DNA of 64,000 bases from Amycolatopsis bullii (lineage in GTDB: Bacteria; Actinomycetota; Actinomycetes; Mycobacteriales; Pseudonocardiaceae), in assembly GCF_014654205.1 (NCBI RefSeq), contig NZ_BNAW01000044.1:17904-81903 (forward strand). Reading direction: 5' to 3'. This document shows positions 42,642 through 50,760 of this stretch, piece by piece. Position numbers and translations under genes: made by a program. The notes beneath the pieces are model-generated. The model did no database searches, was not told the origin of the DNA, and saw only the letters and a program-made list of their open reading frames with translations. How positions within the stretch are numbered: the stretch's first letter is position 1; each line of letters starts with the position of its first letter.

Positions 42642-44075
42642 TCAGAACTGGTAGTACAGGAATGGGCTGAATGTTCCCGTGGCGATCAGGATGGCCGCGT
42701 ACAGCAGGCCCACCGTCATCACTCCGATGCGCAAGGCCGTCGCCGGACGGCTCCTGGACGACTCCACCAGCGGGCCCGTCACCGGGTGGGCCGGCAACGC
42801 GAACACCGCCAGGGCCGCCAGCAGCAGAACCAGGCGCTGGTTCGTGAACGCCTGCTCCACGCCCGCTCCCAAGCCGTCGAAGTCGGGGAGCAGCATGTGG
42901 CCGATCATCGAGAGCGCGTGGCCCAGGTCCGACGACCTGAAGAACACCCAGCCGATCACCACCAGGAGCATGGTCAGCGCCCTGCGCAGGTACCGCTTCC
43001 ACGGGGTCGACGGGTCCAGGTCCAGGCCGAAGCGGCGCTCGATCACCAGGAGCGCCCCGTGGTAGCAGCCCCACACCAGGAACGTCCACTGGGCTCCGTG
43101 CCAGAAGCCGGTCAACACGAACACGATGCACAAGTTGCGGTACGTCTTGGCCGCGCCTTGGCGGTTGCCGCCGAGGGGGATGTAGACGTAGTCGCGGAAC
43201 CAGCGGCTCAAGCTCATGTGCCAGCGGCGCCAGAACTCCGTGATCGTCACCGAGGAATACGGTCTGGCGAAGTTCTCCGGCAGCCGGAAGCCCAGCATGC
43301 GGCCCAGGCCGATGGCCATGTCGGAATAACCCGAGAAGTCGAAGAACAGCTGGAGGGTGTAGCCAATCGCGCCCAGCCAGGCCGTCGAGAACGTCATCTG
43401 GTCCGGCGGGACCTTGAAACACGCGTCGACCAGGGGGCCCAGCGAATCCGCGATGATCGTCTTCTTGCACAGGCCGAGCGCGAACCGGGGAAAGCCCGCC
43501 GCGATGTCGTCCAGGCGGTGGGACCGGAGCTGGGGGAGCTGGTCGGCGATCTCGCGGTACCGCACGATCGGGCCCGCCACCAGCTGCGGGAACATCGCGA
43601 TGTACGCCGCGAACGACACCGGGTTGCGCAGGGCCTGGCGCTCTCCGCGGTAGATGTCCACCACGTACGAGATGTGGTGGAAGGTGTAGAACGAGATGCC
43701 GATCGGCACCACCAGGCTCGCCACCGGCACGCTGCCGCCGAACCAGTGCGCCACCGCCGCGATCTGCTGCGTCGCGAAACCCGCGTACTTCCAGATCAGC
43801 AGCACCGCGACGTCGAGCGACACCACCGCGATGAGGATCCTGCGCCGGCGGAGGCCGTGGACGTCCCAGGGGCTCGGGGCCAGCAGCGGGCCGGCCAGGA
43901 AGTTGACGACCATGCAGCCGAGCAGCAGGAACACGAACGCGCCGGCGCCGATCGTGTAGAACAGCAGGCTCGCCACCGCGATGATGCCGTTTCGCCAGCT
44001 CCGCGGGCACACCAGCACGGCGACGAGCACCGCCGGCATGAAGTACCACAGGAAGAGCGGCGAAACGAACGACAT
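42642..44075 (-). CDS. MBOAT-family O-acyltransferase
   Basis: A 477-residue integral membrane protein with about ten helices. Family motifs are VPIGISFYTFHHISYVVDIYRGE in outline, FFDFSGYSDMAIGLGRMLGF, and the conserved His region FWRRWHMSLSRWFRDYVYIPLGGNR with the catalytic-type His in LTGFWHGAQW. It resembles AlgI/PatA proteins that move acyl groups onto extracellular polysaccharides. No AlgJ-like partner is adjacent; the acceptor is unknown. Confidence 0.9.
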   Translation of the reverse strand: MSFVSPLFLWYFMPAVLVAVLVCPRSWRNGIIAVASLLFYTIGAGAFVFLLLGCMVVNFLAGPLLAPSPWDVHGLRRRRILIAVVSLDVAVLLIWKYAGFATQQIAAVAHWFGGSVPVASLVVPIGISFYTFHHISYVVDIYRGERQALRNPVSFAAYIAMFPQLVAGPIVRYREIADQLPQLRSHRLDDIAAGFPRFALGLCKKTIIADSLGPLVDACFKVPPDQMTFSTAWLGAIGYTLQLFFDFSGYSDMAIGLGRMLGFRLPENFARPYSSVTITEFWRRWHMSLSRWFRDYVYIPLGGNRQGAAKTYRNLCIVFVLTGFWHGAQWTFLVWGCYHGALLVIERRFGLDLDPSTPWKRYLRRALTMLLVVIGWVFFRSSDLGHALSMIGHMLLPDFDGLGAGVEQAFTNQRLVLLLAALAVFALPAHPVTGPLVESSRSRPATALRIGVMTVGLLYAAILIATGTFSPFLYYQF

Positions 44076-44126
44076 CGGGTCCCCTCGGTTTATCCGCGGC
44101 GACTCTAACCCGAATGGGTGGCGGTG

Positions 44127-45083
44127 TCAGACCCGCCCGGCGGCACGGCGGCGCCGCGCCACCTCCGCGAGCAGCACCCCCGCCGCCACCGAGGCGTTCA
44201 ACGACTCGACGCCCGCCGCCATCGGGATGGACACCGTGGCGTCACACGTTTCGCGCACCAGGCGGGACAGGCCGCGGCCCTCCGAGCCCAGCACGATGAC
44301 CAGCGGGTCGGCCGCCAGCTCGAGCTCGTCGATGTCCACCGAACCGTCGGCGTCCAGGCCGACCAGCATCAGGCCGTCGTTCGCCCACGCCTTGAGCTGA
44401 CGCGTCAGGTTCGTCGCCACCGCGATCGGCAGCTTCGCGGCCGTGCCCGCGCTCGTGCGCCACGCCACCGCCGTCATGCCCGCGCTCCGCCGTTCGGGCA
44501 GCAGCACGCCGTGCGCGCCGAACGCGGCCGCCGACCGGATCACCGCGCCCAGGTTGCGGGGGTCGGTGACGCCGTCGAGCGCGACGAACAGCGGGACCTC
44601 GCCCGAGTTGCGCGCCACCGCCATCAGGTCGTCCGGGTGGGCGTACTCGAACGGCGGGACCTGCAGGCCGAGGCCCTGGTGCACGGCCCGGTTGGTCTTG
44701 CGGTCCAGCTCTTCGCGCGGGATCTCCAGGATCGAGATGCCCTTGTCGCCGGCCAGCCGGACGGCGTCGTTGACGCGGTCGTCGATCTCGATGTTCAGCG
44801 CGACGTACAGCGCCGTCGCCGGGACGCCGGCGCGCAGCGCCTCGACCACCGGGTTGCGCCCGGCGATCAGCTCCGGCTTGTCGGCCTTCTTCTGCCGGGC
44901 CTGGTCGCGCTTGGTCTGGGCGTTCGCCTGGCGGTAGGCCTTGTGCCCGGGGCGGTCCTCCGCCTTCGGGGTCGGGCCCTTGCCTTCGAGGGCCTTGCGG
45001 CGCTGACCGCCCGAGCCGACGACGGCACCCTTCTTGGTGCCCGCCTTGCGGATCGCGCCCTGGCGCCGCGAATTGCCTGCCAT
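44127..45083 (-). CDS. rlmB: 23S rRNA (guanosine-2'-O)-methyltransferase RlmB
   Basis: A 318-residue SpoU-family methyltransferase. A basic, disordered N-terminus of about 65 residues is typical of actinobacterial forms. The substrate-binding domain begins at IAGRNPVVEALRAG; the SPOUT knot motifs are LDGVTDPRNLGAVIRSAAAFG, VIVLGSEGRGLSRLV and IPMAAGVESLNASVAAGVLL. It methylates G2251 of 23S rRNA. It follows cysS, as in mycobacteria. Confidence 0.95.
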   Translation of the reverse strand: MAGNSRRQGAIRKAGTKKGAVVGSGGQRRKALEGKGPTPKAEDRPGHKAYRQANAQTKRDQARQKKADKPELIAGRNPVVEALRAGVPATALYVALNIEIDDRVNDAVRLAGDKGISILEIPREELDRKTNRAVHQGLGLQVPPFEYAHPDDLMAVARNSGEVPLFVALDGVTDPRNLGAVIRSAAAFGAHGVLLPERRSAGMTAVAWRTSAGTAAKLPIAVATNLTRQLKAWANDGLMLVGLDADGSVDIDELELAADPLVIVLGSEGRGLSRLVRETCDATVSIPMAAGVESLNASVAAGVLLAEVARRRRAAGRV

Positions 45084-45111
45084 GGTGAAAGTTCCTTGCT
45101 TGGTAACGAGA

Positions 45112-46500
45112 TCAGTCGGACTTCACAGTCCACTGAGGACCGTTAGGGGTGTCCTCCACCACGATGCCCGCCTGCTGGAGGCGGTCACGGGCGGCGTCCG
45201 CGCGGGCGAAGTCCTTCTCGGCCCGGGCCTGCTGGCGCTCGGCCAGCAGCCCCTCGACGATCCGGGACAGCGCTTCTTTGGTGGGCGTTTCGGAACCGCC
45301 CGCCTCGGACCAGCGCGCGGACAGCGGGTCGAGGCCGAGCACGTCGGTCATCGCGCGGACGGCCGCGGCGAATTCGAGTGCCTTGGTGGTGTCGCCCGCG
45401 TCGAGGGCGGCGTTACCGTCCCGCACCGTGGTGTGGACCACGGCGAACGCCTGCGGGGTGGCGAGGTCGTCGTCGAGCGCGTTCGCGAACGCCTCGGGGA
45501 TCGTGCCGATCGTCACCTCGCCCGACTGGGCGGCGCGGCGCAGGAACGTCTCGATCCGCCGGTAGCCCTGCGCGGCCTCGGAGACCGCGGCGTCGGAGTA
45601 CTCGACGGTCGACCGGTAGTGCGGCTGGACGAGGTAGTACCGCAGCTCGGGGGCCCGGTAGCGCTCCAGCATCGCGGGGATCGACACGGTGTTGCCGAGC
45701 GACTTCGACATCTTCTCGCCCGACATGGTCACCCACGCGTTGTGCAGCCAGAACCGCGCGAACGGGTCGCCCGCCGCGTTGGACTGGGCGCGCTCGTTCT
45801 CGTGGTGCGGGAAGACCAGGTCGATGCCGCCGCCGTGGATGTCGAACTCCGCGCCGAGGTACGCCGTCGCCATCGCCGAGCACTCCAGGTGCCAGCCCGG
45901 CCGGCCCTGGCCCCAGGGCGTCGGCCACGACGGCTCGCCCGGCTTGGCGCTCTTCCACATGGTGAAGTCGCGCGGGTCGCGCTTGCCGCGGGTCGGCGTC
46001 TCGCCCTGCTGGACGTCCTCCAGCACCTGGCCGGAGAGCTTGCCGTAGTCGTCGAACGACTTCACCGAGAAGTAGACGTCGCCGTCCGCGACGTAGCCGT
46101 GGCCGCTTTCGATGAGGCGTTCCATCAGCTCGACCATCTGGGTGACGTGCCCGGTCGCGCGCGGGTTGATCGACGGCGGCAGGCAGCCCAGCTGGTCGTA
46201 CGCGGTTTCGAAGGCGCGCTCGTGCGTCGCGCCCCACTCCCACCACGGCCGCTCGTTCTCGGCGGCCTTGGTCAGGATCTTGTCGTCGATGTCCGTGACG
46301 TTGCGGACCAGCAGCACGTCCAGTCCACTGTGGACGAGCCAGCGGCGCAGGACGTCGTAGTTCAGGACGCCGCGGACGTGCCCGATGTGCGGAACGCCCT
46401 GCACGGTGGCCCCACACACGTAGATCGACGCCGTTCCGCTACGGACGGGGTGGAACTCCCGCACGCTCCGGGTCGCCGTGTCGAAAAGGTGAAGGGTCAC
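45112..46500 (-). CDS. cysS: Cysteinyl-tRNA synthetase
   Basis: A 462-residue class I synthetase. HIGH is in GVPHIGHVRG, KMSKS in SGEKMSKSLG, and zinc ligands include the Cys of YVCGATVQ and of HLECSAMA with the His/Glu of FPHHENE. The N-terminus and position next to rlmB identify it as CysS rather than the mycothiol ligase paralogue MshC. GTG 46500 is the start; residues upstream are not conserved in character. Confidence 0.95.
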   Translation of the reverse strand: MTLHLFDTATRSVREFHPVRSGTASIYVCGATVQGVPHIGHVRGVLNYDVLRRWLVHSGLDVLLVRNVTDIDDKILTKAAENERPWWEWGATHERAFETAYDQLGCLPPSINPRATGHVTQMVELMERLIESGHGYVADGDVYFSVKSFDDYGKLSGQVLEDVQQGETPTRGKRDPRDFTMWKSAKPGEPSWPTPWGQGRPGWHLECSAMATAYLGAEFDIHGGGIDLVFPHHENERAQSNAAGDPFARFWLHNAWVTMSGEKMSKSLGNTVSIPAMLERYRAPELRYYLVQPHYRSTVEYSDAAVSEAAQGYRRIETFLRRAAQSGEVTIGTIPEAFANALDDDLATPQAFAVVHTTVRDGNAALDAGDTTKALEFAAAVRAMTDVLGLDPLSARWSEAGGSETPTKEALSRIVEGLLAERQQARAEKDFARADAARDRLQQAGIVVEDTPNGPQWTVKSD

Positions 46501-46543
46501 CCTCGAAGGGTACGGGGTCGGGCGTGAGCGATGTCTCTGGCCC

Positions 46544-47230
46544 TCAAGCCACGCCGAAGCCGCGCAACGCCGTGAGCAGGGCATCCGGCCGTTCGGCCGT
46601 CGGCAGCGGGTCGACCAGCGCGAACTCGCAGCCCAGGGCGCGGGCGCCGCCGTCGGCCTCCTCGCTGTCGCCGACCATCAGCGTCTCAGTGGCCGGGACG
46701 CCGAGGGCCTCGACGGCCTTGCGGAAGATCTCCAGCTCCGGCTTGACCGCGCCGACCTCGAAGGACAGCACGAACTCGGTGACGTAGGCGTCCCACCCGC
46801 GGGCGGCGAAGGCGGGCCGGATGTCGAAGGCGATGTTGCTCAGCACGCCGACCTTCAGCCCGCGTTCGGCGGCGGCCTTCAGCGCGGCTTCGGTGTCCGG
46901 GTACGGCGTCCACTGGCTGGGGTCGATGAGCCGGTCGTACAGCGCCTTCGCCTGGTCGGCGTGCGGAACGCCGGACTTCTTGAGCACCTCGAGGTACACC
47001 TTCCGGTGCAGCTGCGGGTCGCGGTCGCGGTGGTGCCAGGCGTGCAGGTGCTCGGCGTCCAGGTCGACGACCTGCCCGACCGGTGCGGTCATCCGGCGCA
47101 TCAGCTCGGCTTGGGCCTCGACGTCGAGCGGATCGCCGTCGTGGCCGGTCAGTTCGCTGAGCCAGGACTCGTCCTGCTCGAGGCGGAACAGCGTGCCGGA
47201 GAAGTCGAACAACACCGCCCTGATCGTCAT
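46544..47230 (-). CDS. HAD-superfamily hydrolase
   Basis: A 228-residue subfamily IA HAD phosphatase. Motif I is LFDFSGTLF (the second Asp position is replaced by Ser-Gly as in some HADs), motif II is VGVLSNIAF, and motifs III/IV are AVKPELEIF and VGDSEEADGGAR. Motif I with DFSGT rather than DxDGT suggests a changed mechanism or a non-phosphatase role. It lies 43 bases upstream of cysS, inserted into a conserved core block. Confidence 0.82.
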   Translation of the reverse strand: MTIRAVLFDFSGTLFRLEQDESWLSELTGHDGDPLDVEAQAELMRRMTAPVGQVVDLDAEHLHAWHHRDRDPQLHRKVYLEVLKKSGVPHADQAKALYDRLIDPSQWTPYPDTEAALKAAAERGLKVGVLSNIAFDIRPAFAARGWDAYVTEFVLSFEVGAVKPELEIFRKAVEALGVPATETLMVGDSEEADGGARALGCEFALVDPLPTAERPDALLTALRGFGVA

Positions 47231-47287
47231 GAATCCCAGCCTAGCGAGGTCGCGGGCGCTCTCGTGGCGCCCGCGACCGGCGTCACG

Positions 47288-47683
47288 TCACGCGGCGTAG
47301 CCGGTGACCTTGTCCGGGACGACCCGCACGACCACGCGGACGACCTCCGGCGGCTCGGTGCGGAAGTCCTTGCCGTCGTACTTGTGCGAGAGCTCGTTGA
47401 TCAGCTCCCGGCCGCCTTCCTCGGTGATCTCGGCGCGGCCGCGGACCTCGACGTACTTGAGCGGGTCCTCGAGGTCGAAGACGGACAGCGAGACCCGCGG
47501 GTCGCGCCGCAGGTTCCGCTCCTTGAGCCGCCCGCGGACGGTGGCGAAGAGGACGTCGTCGCCGTCCCGCTTGGCCCAGACGACGGAGGTCTGCACCGAG
47601 CCGTCGGCGTTGATGGTGGCGACCACCGGGAAGTTCTTGCCGTCGAAGAGGGCCTTCGTGGCCTCGTTGAAAGTCACACCCAT
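47288..47683 (-). CDS. PPOX-class F420-dependent oxidoreductase
   Basis: A 131-residue split-barrel protein of the Rv1155-like group: KNFPVVATINADGSVQTSVVWAKRDGD and RLKERNLRRDPRVSLSVFD in outline, which form the cofactor site. These enzymes use deazaflavin F420 or FMN. It shares about half of its residues with the next gene, from which it probably arose by duplication. Confidence 0.85.
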   Translation of the reverse strand: MGVTFNEATKALFDGKNFPVVATINADGSVQTSVVWAKRDGDDVLFATVRGRLKERNLRRDPRVSLSVFDLEDPLKYVEVRGRAEITEEGGRELINELSHKYDGKDFRTEPPEVVRVVVRVVPDKVTGYAA

Positions 47684-47694
47684 GGTCGCAGACC

Positions 47695-48090
47695 CTATTT
47701 CACGTTGCCGGCGATCTTGTCGATTTTCAGGCGCACGACCACCCGCTGGACGTCCGCGCCCTCGGGCGGCGGGTCCTGGGCGAGGTATTTGTGGCTGAGC
47801 GTCTTGGGGAGCTCCCTGCCCGGATCCGGGGTGATCGTCACCGTGCCGCGCAGCTGCGTGTGCCGGTAGGGGTTCTCCGCGTCGGTGATCGAGACGCTGA
47901 TGCGGGGGTCGCGCCGCAGGTTGCGGACCTTCCGGCGGTCCTCGGTCGCGCTGAAGACGAGATCGCCGTCGTCGAGGCCGACCCAGACGACGGAGGTCTG
48001 CGGGCCGCCGTCGGGGTCGAGGGTGGCGACCGTGGCGAAGTTCTTCCCGTCGATCAGCGCGCGGACGTCGTCCGAGAGAGTGAGGGACAT
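47695..48090 (-). CDS. PPOX-class F420-dependent oxidoreductase, tandem paralogue
   Basis: A 131-residue protein of equal length and the same layout as its downstream neighbour (KNFATVATLDPDGGPQTSVVW; RNLRRDPRISVSITD). The two genes are 11 bases apart and surely co-transcribed. Substrate unknown. Confidence 0.85.
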   Translation of the reverse strand: MSLTLSDDVRALIDGKNFATVATLDPDGGPQTSVVWVGLDDGDLVFSATEDRRKVRNLRRDPRISVSITDAENPYRHTQLRGTVTITPDPGRELPKTLSHKYLAQDPPPEGADVQRVVVRLKIDKIAGNVK

Positions 48091-48118
48091 ATCACGCCGA
48101 ACCGGCGTGGGCGGGGGC

Positions 48119-48586
48119 CTATTCCGCCGCGAGCAGCAGCGCCGTCGCGAAGGCCGCGATGCCCTCGCCGCGCCCGGTCAGCCCGAGGCCGTCCGACGTC
48201 GTCCCGGAGACGCTCACCGGGCCGCCCACCGCCTCCGAAAGCACCTTCTGGGCCTCTTCGCGCCGCTTCCCGATGCGCGGTGAGTTGCCCACGACCTGGA
48301 CCGTGGCGTTCCCCACCCGCCAGCCCGCCGCCTCGAGCAGGCCGCGGACCTCCACCAGCATGTCCGTGCCGTGCGCGCCGTCCATCCGGGGGTCGCCGGT
48401 GCCGAACACCGCGCCCAGGTCGCCGAGGCCCGCGGCCGAGAGCAGGGCGTCGCACAGGGCGTGGGCGGCGACGTCGCCGTCCGAGTGGCCCGCGCAGCCG
48501 TCCGCGTCCGGCCAGAGGAGGCCCGCCATCCAGCACTCGCGGCCCGGTTCGATCGGGTGGACGTCCACCCCGTTGCCGACCCTCAC
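48119..48586 (-). CDS. ispF: 2-C-methyl-D-erythritol 2,4-cyclodiphosphate synthase
   Basis: A 155-residue enzyme of the non-mevalonate isoprenoid pathway. Zinc ligands are Asp and His in GNGVDVHPI and His in AGHSDGDVAAHALCDALL; FGTGDPRMDGA and TTSDGLGLTGRGEGI complete the site. GTG 48586 has AGGAG five bases upstream and overlaps the ispD stop by four bases, as is typical. Confidence 0.95.
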   Translation of the reverse strand: MRVGNGVDVHPIEPGRECWMAGLLWPDADGCAGHSDGDVAAHALCDALLSAAGLGDLGAVFGTGDPRMDGAHGTDMLVEVRGLLEAAGWRVGNATVQVVGNSPRIGKRREEAQKVLSEAVGGPVSVSGTTSDGLGLTGRGEGIAAFATALLLAAE

Positions 48587-49197
48587 AGCGTCTCCTCGTT
48601 CTTCGGTGCCGCCGCGATCGCCTCGGCCAGGGACAGTTCGAACTCGCTGGTGACGCGCATCGCGTCCGGGTGGCCGTCGACCGTGGCCGCGCCGGCGGGG
48701 GCGAGGTCCGGCCGGAAGGCCTCGATCGCGTAGCCCACGGGCGTCTGGAGGGTACGCAGCCGCGTCCGGTCCTCCGTGCCGACGATGAGCGACGCCGCGT
48801 CGGTCACCTTGACCGTGTCGGCCATCGGCAGCACCGGGACCACCACCGGAGCGCCGTCACGGACGGCGTTGATGACGTCACGCACTGTTTGCGCAGGAAT
48901 GAAAGCCCGCAGCGCGTCGTGGAGGAGTACAACTGAGTCGCGGGGAAGTTCGGGCTCGACGACGGCGAAGGCCTGCCGGAGCGAGCCGGGGACGACCCGG
49001 CACCCGAGGCCACCGACCGCCTCGGAAAACAACGACGCACACCGCTGGGGGGCCGCCACGAGCACCAGATCGATCTCCGGTACGCCGAGCAGCCCCCGCA
49101 CGGTGTGCGTGAGTAGCGCCTCACCATGGACCGGCGTGAGAGCGGACTCTCCGTCGGAGGCATGATGTGCGACGGTCACGATCGCGACGACGTTCAT
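48583..49197 (-). CDS. ispD: 2-C-methyl-D-erythritol 4-phosphate cytidylyltransferase, divergent
   Basis: A 204-residue protein in the exact place of ispD, between carD and ispF. The C-terminal half is IspD-like (VLLHDALRAFI, VVPVLPMADTVKVTD, LRTLQTPVGY, RVTSEFELSLAEA). The N-terminal CTP-binding loop (normally AAGSGxRxG...PK) is replaced by VTVAHHASDGESALTP, so the usual catalytic Arg and Lys are missing, and the late Lys of KVT is Arg. It may be a divergent working enzyme or a degenerate one. ATG 49197. Confidence 0.8.
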   Translation of the reverse strand: MNVVAIVTVAHHASDGESALTPVHGEALLTHTVRGLLGVPEIDLVLVAAPQRCASLFSEAVGGLGCRVVPGSLRQAFAVVEPELPRDSVVLLHDALRAFIPAQTVRDVINAVRDGAPVVVPVLPMADTVKVTDAASLIVGTEDRTRLRTLQTPVGYAIEAFRPDLAPAGAATVDGHPDAMRVTSEFELSLAEAIAAAPKNEETL

Positions 49198-49251
49198 CGG
49201 TACGCGATCGTAGAGGCACCCACCCGCCCGTCGAGTGGGAAGGCCCCGGGC

Positions 49252-49743
49252 TCAGACCGTCGCGGTTTCCAGAACTTCGTCGAGGAGGACCTCAGCCTTG
49301 TCCTCGTCGGTGCCCTCCGCGAGCGCGAGCTCGCTGACCAGAATTTGCCGCGCCTTCGCCAGCATGCGCTTCTCGCCGGCTGAAAGTCCGCGGTCCTTCT
49401 CTCGCCGCCAGAGGTCGCGCACCACTTCGGCCACCTTGTTCACATCGCCGGAGGCGAGCTTCTCGAGGTTGGCCTTGTACCGACGAGACCAGTTCGTGGG
49501 CTCTTCGGTGTGCGGAGCACGCAGAACGTCGAAGACCTTGTCCAGTCCTTCTTGCCCGACGACATCGCGGACGCCGACGATTTCGGCGTTGTCTGCGGGC
49601 ACGCGAACCGTGAGATCCCCTTGCGCGACCTTGAGGACGAGGTACTTCTTTTCCTCGCCCTTGATCACGCGGGTCTCGATGGCTTCGATGAGTGCGGCAC
49701 CGTGGTGCGGGTAGACGACGGTCTCTCCGACCTTGAAAACCAT
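49252..49743 (-). CDS. carD: CarD-family RNA polymerase-binding regulator
   Basis: A 163-residue protein that binds the RNA polymerase beta subunit and stabilises open promoter complexes, essential in mycobacteria. The N-terminal RNAP-interaction Tudor-like domain begins MVFKVGETVVYPHHGAALI; the C-terminal helical domain has TNWSRRYKANLEKLASGD and DLWRREKDRGLSAGEKRML with the conserved Trp. An extended -10 promoter element lies 28 bases upstream of the ATG at 49743. Confidence 0.97.
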   Translation of the reverse strand: MVFKVGETVVYPHHGAALIEAIETRVIKGEEKKYLVLKVAQGDLTVRVPADNAEIVGVRDVVGQEGLDKVFDVLRAPHTEEPTNWSRRYKANLEKLASGDVNKVAEVVRDLWRREKDRGLSAGEKRMLAKARQILVSELALAEGTDEDKAEVLLDEVLETATV

Positions 49744-49770
49744 GTGTCCTCTGCCCCTTTCGCTGACTCC

Positions 49771-49776
49771 ATCCTA
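49771..49776 (-). promoter_or_regulatory. Extended -10 element of carD
   Basis: On the minus strand the sequence reads TGCTAGGAT; TAGGAT is a good housekeeping -10 hexamer and the TGn before it is an extended -10. No clear -35. It implies a leader of about 20 bases. The rest of the 285-base divergent gap to lpqE shows no gene. Confidence 0.45.
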
Positions 49777-50028
49777 GCACGGGCCGCCAGTGCCCACCTA
49801 GCGGGCGGACTCGTCCTCGCAGGTCAGCGGCTTGGGCGGGGGTTGACAAACGTCGGACCCCCGTGCTCACGCAGGTAGCGGGGAAGCGTTTCGTCACGGG
49901 CCGGGAATTCCTTTGTGGACGGTTGATCTTGGTCGCCGCTCGCCGGCAACGCACACCCGTTCCGCGGCGGAGATCGACCCCGGCTAGTCTTCGGGGCGAC
50001 GAGGCCGTGAAAAGGGAAGGACTGCGAC

Positions 50029-50721
50029 GTGAGGCTGCAGAATCGTCGCGTGCTCGGCGCGGGCGTGCTGGCGCTCGGTGCCGCGCTCGTGCTCGCCGGG
50101 TGCGGGGCCGGCCAGATCACCCAGACCTCGACGCAGCAGGCCGCGGTCAACGGGACGCACGCCCAGGTCAAGAACATCGACCTGCGCAACGCCGCGGTCC
50201 AGTACCCGACGTCGGGCCCGGGCTACGCGGCCGGCGCGACCCCGGCGCTGACCCTGACGATCGTGAACCGCGACGCCCAGGACGACTCCCTCGTTTCGGT
50301 GACCGTCGAAGGCGGCGGCCAGGCGACCATCGCCGGCTCGAAGACCATCGTCGCCGGGCACTCCCTGGTGATCGGCCCGGACGACGCCGTCGAGTCCACG
50401 AACGAGGTGCAGTCCACGACCTCGGGCGCGCCGTCGTCGTCGAGCGCTCCGACGTCCAGCGCCACCCCGCCCGGCAGCAGCTCGGCCACCAACAGCCCGG
50501 GCAACAACCTCACCGCCACGGCCACCTCCGAGGTCCCGTCGTCCGGCCCGGCCGCGACGCCGACCGCGCCGGAGAAGGTCGGCCAGGCCACCGTGACGCT
50601 GCCCGCGCTGAAGCAGCCGCTGTGGCCGGGTCAGGTCATCAAGGTCACCTTCGTCTTCCAGAACGCCGGACCGGTCACGGTCGACCTGCCGGTCGCGGCG
50701 CCGGCGCACGCCAAGGAGTAG
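50029..50721 (+). CDS. LpqE-like lipoprotein
   Basis: A 230-residue exported lipoprotein. The lipobox is ALVLAGCG. A beta-rich domain (LRNAAVQYPTSG; ALTLTIVNRDAQDDSLVSVTVEG) is interrupted by a long Ser/Thr/Pro/Ala linker, then a final strand region (KVTFVFQNAGPVTVDLPV). The position between carD and radA is that of lpqE in mycobacteria. Function unknown. GTG 50029. Confidence 0.8.
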   Translation: MRLQNRRVLGAGVLALGAALVLAGCGAGQITQTSTQQAAVNGTHAQVKNIDLRNAAVQYPTSGPGYAAGATPALTLTIVNRDAQDDSLVSVTVEGGGQATIAGSKTIVAGHSLVIGPDDAVESTNEVQSTTSGAPSSSSAPTSSATPPGSSSATNSPGNNLTATATSEVPSSGPAATPTAPEKVGQATVTLPALKQPLWPGQVIKVTFVFQNAGPVTVDLPVAAPAHAKE

Positions 50722-50760
50722 GTCCCCGGTTTTGTCGGTGGTCGCCGATAGCCTCGCGGG

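Noticed and set aside
49843..49848. TTGACA as a -35 element for lpqE
   Set aside because: No -10 hexamer occurs at 16-19 bases downstream.
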